From positions 450,565-481,823 of the forward strand of contig KN834793.1 in NCBI GenBank assembly GCA_000827265.1: DNA of 31,259 nucleotides. The letters are read 5' to 3'. This DNA comes from Collybiopsis luxurians FD-317 M1. Lineage: Eukaryota > Basidiomycota > Agaricomycetes > Agaricales > Omphalotaceae. The position numbers and the translations under genes were made by a program. Positions within the stretch are counted from its first letter, which is position 1, and the number at the start of each line of letters is the position of its first letter. The notes beneath the pieces were generated by a model, which searched no databases, was not told where the DNA came from, and saw only the letters and a program-made list of their open reading frames with translations. Shown here piece by piece: positions 28,726-31,259 of the stretch.

Positions 28726-29400
28726 GCCACCGGTGAATGCTTAGTTGGGAATGATGTCTGTATTTCTGTAGGATTGGCAATTTCAAATGTTTTGGATCAG
28801 ATTCGATGCTTAAGATCCAAAATAACTGTCTGGTTCGTATTTTCGATGTCCAGTTGATTCCCATCCTCCCCACCTTGGATCAATCTTTGACCCTTTCCTT
28901 TCCTTCAAAATAAATTTGATTCCATCGATCGGAGATAATTAATCTCAATTGGACCTTACGGCATCAGATCACACTCCGGGGATTCAGGGCCCGGTGGATA
29001 GCGCCTGAGAAAATATCCTGTAAATATGAGAAGATTAGGAACAATATTCATCTGGTAGCTGCTTTGCAAAAATTTTATATATATTTCCAATTTTCTTGAG
29101 ATAGCATTTCAGCAAGTAGAGTGATTGTTTTTTTAATAGTTCTGTAGAAAGTACATTGAATGGTCACTAGATAATATATCAGAGACTATTTAAAATCTTT
29201 TGTCAAAAGAGAAAGGAAACTCATTCAAAATAAGTGCTGGGAAGAAAATTCAAATCTCTGTTAGGACTGGTCCCAAATGTTTGCCAATTTCACCCATTTT
29301 CTATTATTTACATCTGAAAAACTATCTATGGCCATGGCAAGTGTACATAATCCTCAAGTTCCCTAGTATTTTGACCAAATACAGGGCAATCTGAGGGTAT
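28726..29400. other. Intergenic region downstream of the 27.2-kb gene
   Basis: Mostly AT-rich. The 64-codon ORF at 29200-29394 shows no motif and lies in simple-composition DNA. Nothing else is recognised. Confidence 0.45.
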
Positions 29401-29469
29401 CCTGGCGGCCTGCATCACTGCGGGAGCCGTGGATTCGGATTAAATCCTCGGTGCATCTGGAAAACTACC

Positions 29470-29660
29470 TAATGCCAGGAGACATTAGATACTCACTGTG
29501 GGGCCCCAGGGTTAATGTCAATTCCTGTACTCTTCTAGTAAACATCAGGGACCCATGGCAACTTAGGTAACCAGGGATACCCAGGCTATTACCCTGTTCC
29601 TGAACTCCCTGAGAGAACCCTGAAGAACCCTGATATGCCTTCAGGAATGCCAGGGGCTAA
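29470..29660. repeat. CAGG/CCTG-rich cluster 4
   Basis: Irregular copies of CAGG, CCCTG and AGGTAACC (GGTAACCAGGGATACCCAGG near 29567; AGAACCCTGAAGAACCCTGA near 29615) resemble the clusters at 69-180 and 1145-1345, with which it shares AGGTAACC and GGATACC words. It is not a perfect tandem array. Confidence 0.55.
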
Positions 29661-29954
29661 TCGAGAAAAAAATAGAAATCAGTTTATATATATATCTGAC
29701 ACTATTTCAAATGACTGTTCTTATAGTATATGATGATATTATGTACAATCAACTAAATAGCTAATATTATGAATGTAAGTACTTAGTAGATGTGAGTCAA
29801 TCAAGTTAGTATCTATGTCCCATACAAACGACACCTTTAGCCCCCGCACTGCCAACAATCTAAGGAAGCTCAATCTTTTCCTGAGTCTGCCACTTCAGTA
29901 AGCTATCCAATAACTCTGTAGCTAGAGGCAAAACTCATGCAAATGCTTTCTGTA
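29661..29954. other. Intergenic region, no gene recognised
   Basis: AT-rich sequence without an ORF or repeat that I can support. Confidence 0.4.
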
Positions 29955-30960
29955 TCATGCATTCCAATCTGTTGATGCCGAGAGCTCCCACAAAGCTTGG
30001 CTGAGATCAGCAGAATATGCATCAGGCGGAAGAGCTGGTTTTGATAATATCACCTCAGAGCTAACACCTGAGCTCTGTTGCAAGTGAGATCCCTTGAGAG
30101 TAGGCTGCACATTTAGCAAAGAGAGAAGTGTCTTGATTACATCAGAAGAAAGGCCTTCAGGAGGTACCCATCTGAATGATCTACTGTGGCTTCCTGCTGA
30201 TACACTGATAAGTTCTTCGTGGGATTTCACCAAGAGCCAACACAGTAGACAACATTTTTTGCATATGCCTAGCCACATCTGATGACAACATGAGATTGGA
30301 GAAGTGGGGACTTAATTGAATGTTCACCTTTGTAGAGCCCAGCTCGGGTAGGAATTTACCAATTAAGGCTGCTTTGGCATGGCATTTAGTGCAAGCGGTA
30401 TTTTGAATGACCTTGCCGGCGGCGGCTTCATTGAACCTCAAGTGCATTTGGAGACTGTTGAGAAATGCTGTTGTCTGCATCGGATCGAAGGTGTAGTGAG
30501 GGACATGTTGATGGTATCAGAAAAAGGCGACATTTTTGAAAAACTCCTTCTCGATAGCTTCCCTCAGCATCAAGGGAAATGTAAACCATGCAATGACAGC
30601 GTCTATAGAATGACAGACCTGGACTCCGCTGGCATAAACTCCCTCTGTTGTATCTGGAATGACAGAACTTCAGTAGTGCAATTCTCCCTAGAAAAAATGA
30701 TGCACCCTCTGTAATGCTATCTTCTGATTCTTTGAGCTCTCTAACACTTTCATTTGCTTGGGGGTTTATCAATTGAACAGGCACCTGAGGAGGATTTTGG
30801 TTGAGTGGCACTCGCAACAGTGCACATTCGATGCTGCCCAGAATGAGAATGGCTTCTTTATACCAAGGAAAGTCAGAAACATTGTGTCACGAAGCGGTTT
30901 ACAGCGGAGTGGCTTTCAAGAACACGGTAATCAGTTTAGGCAGAGTCTGGTCCTGGTCCC
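29955..30960 (-). pseudogene. Remnant of an unidentified minus-strand gene with a Cys pair
   Basis: Successive minus frames, in order: TLPKLITVFLKATPL, stop, HNVSDFPWYKEAILILGSIE, LLRVPLNQNPPQVPVQL, then (other frame) AVIAWFTFPLMLREAIEKEF, then MQTTAFLNSLQMHLRFNEAA leading to ACTKCHAKAALIGKFLPELG and SPHFSNLMLSSDVARHMQKM, then (another frame) SFRWVPPEGLSSDVIKTLLS to a stop at 29955. The pieces look like real protein but need several frame changes, so this is an intron-rich gene I cannot splice or a decayed copy. The CTKC pair may bind metal. I do not recognise the family. Confidence 0.45.
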
Positions 30961-31028
30961 AATCGACAGAGTTAATTAAATAGTCTACTGGTACAAGCAG
31001 GATACTCACCTGGTCCCAATCGACAGAG
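30952..31028. repeat. Direct repeat of a 20-bp sequence
   Basis: CCTGGTCCCAATCGACAGAG occurs exactly at 30952-30971 and 31009-31028, 57 bp apart. On the minus strand each copy ends GGGACCAG; the rightmost is followed by GTGAGT, which looks like a splice donor, at the 5' side of the minus-strand remnant. Confidence 0.9.
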
Positions 31029-31092
31029 AGGTCAAGATAGGGACTCAGGTTATAGGTGGTAGGTATATATACTGTAGTAAGCTGTAAGAGAG

Positions 31093-31136
31093 ACTAATGC
31101 TACTGGAGGATAAGACGAGAAACTAATGCTACTGGA
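31093..31136. repeat. Two-copy tandem repeat of 29 bp
   Basis: ACTAATGCTACTGGA at 31093-31107 recurs at 31122-31136 with similar sequence between (GGATAAGACGAGAA, then AGACAATAG after the second). Possibly part of a leader or LTR; the window ends before this can be judged. Confidence 0.75.
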
Positions 31137-31259
31137 AGACAATAGCTAGGTGACAGCTACGAGAATAAAAGGTATGGAGCATGTGGTCATGCGACAGATG
31201 CGAGAAGAGAAACAAGGACAGTTCATTAATAAAACAATGACAGTGGGAACGAAATAGAA

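Noticed and set aside
29425..29460. GGATTCGGATTAAATCC, a 5-bp stem with 7-nt loop resembling a T arm
   Set aside because: The loop lacks the conserved TTCGA pattern and no cloverleaf can be drawn with the flanks.

Overview
The window looks like repeat-rich nuclear DNA of a filamentous basidiomycete, probably an Agaricomycete. Its genes carry short introns of about 48-68 nt with GTAAGT-like donors and CTAAC-like branch points. The recognisable families are a TPR-CHAT protein, KDZ transposase pieces with a cysteine cluster, an alpha-type protein kinase with an N-terminal zinc ribbon, and a fungal integrase-core protein; together these are typical of mushroom-forming fungi. Few loci are intact, and most of the window is transposon debris, duplicated blocks and dispersed repeats.

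Layout. 1-2.7 kb: clusters of short CAGGT/ACCTG motifs around a decayed Ty3/gypsy protease fragment. 2.8-5.8 kb (minus): an intact TPR-CHAT protein with a 5' leader intron and an upstream ORF. 6.0-7.0 kb: a broken, partial copy of the gene at 27.2 kb together with its upstream repeat. 7.6-8.7 kb (plus): N-terminal part of a KDZ transposase. 9.2-11.8 kb (minus): a multi-exon alpha-kinase gene with a nonsense codon in its conserved tail. 12.7-14.7 kb (plus): a multi-exon integrase-core gene with two frameshifts. 14.7-21.3 kb: mostly degenerate sequence with an orphan zinc-finger ORF, a diverged segmental duplication, dispersed repeats and the 3' end of a Ty1/copia element. 21.87-22.35 kb: a hAT-type MITE with inverted ends and an 8-bp target duplication. 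22.6-23.8 kb (plus): C-terminal part of a KDZ transposase. 24.4-25.6 kb (minus): terminal exon and Ser/Pro-rich ORF of an unidentified gene, then a copia-type LTR boundary. 25.8-27.2 kb: three tandem copies of a roughly 425-bp unit, the third split by a short dispersed element. 27.2-28.7 kb (plus): an apparently intact five-exon gene of unknown function. 29.4-31.3 kb: another CAGG-rich cluster, remnants of an unidentified minus-strand gene, and short direct repeats.

No operon-like cooperation is expected or seen. The two loci that look functional are the CHAT gene and the 27.2 kb gene. The alpha-kinase gene is structurally well preserved but probably truncated. The missing KDZ catalytic core, the kinase and integrase lying between two KDZ ends, and the promoter-repeat/gene family at 6 kb and 27 kb are the points most worth a second look.
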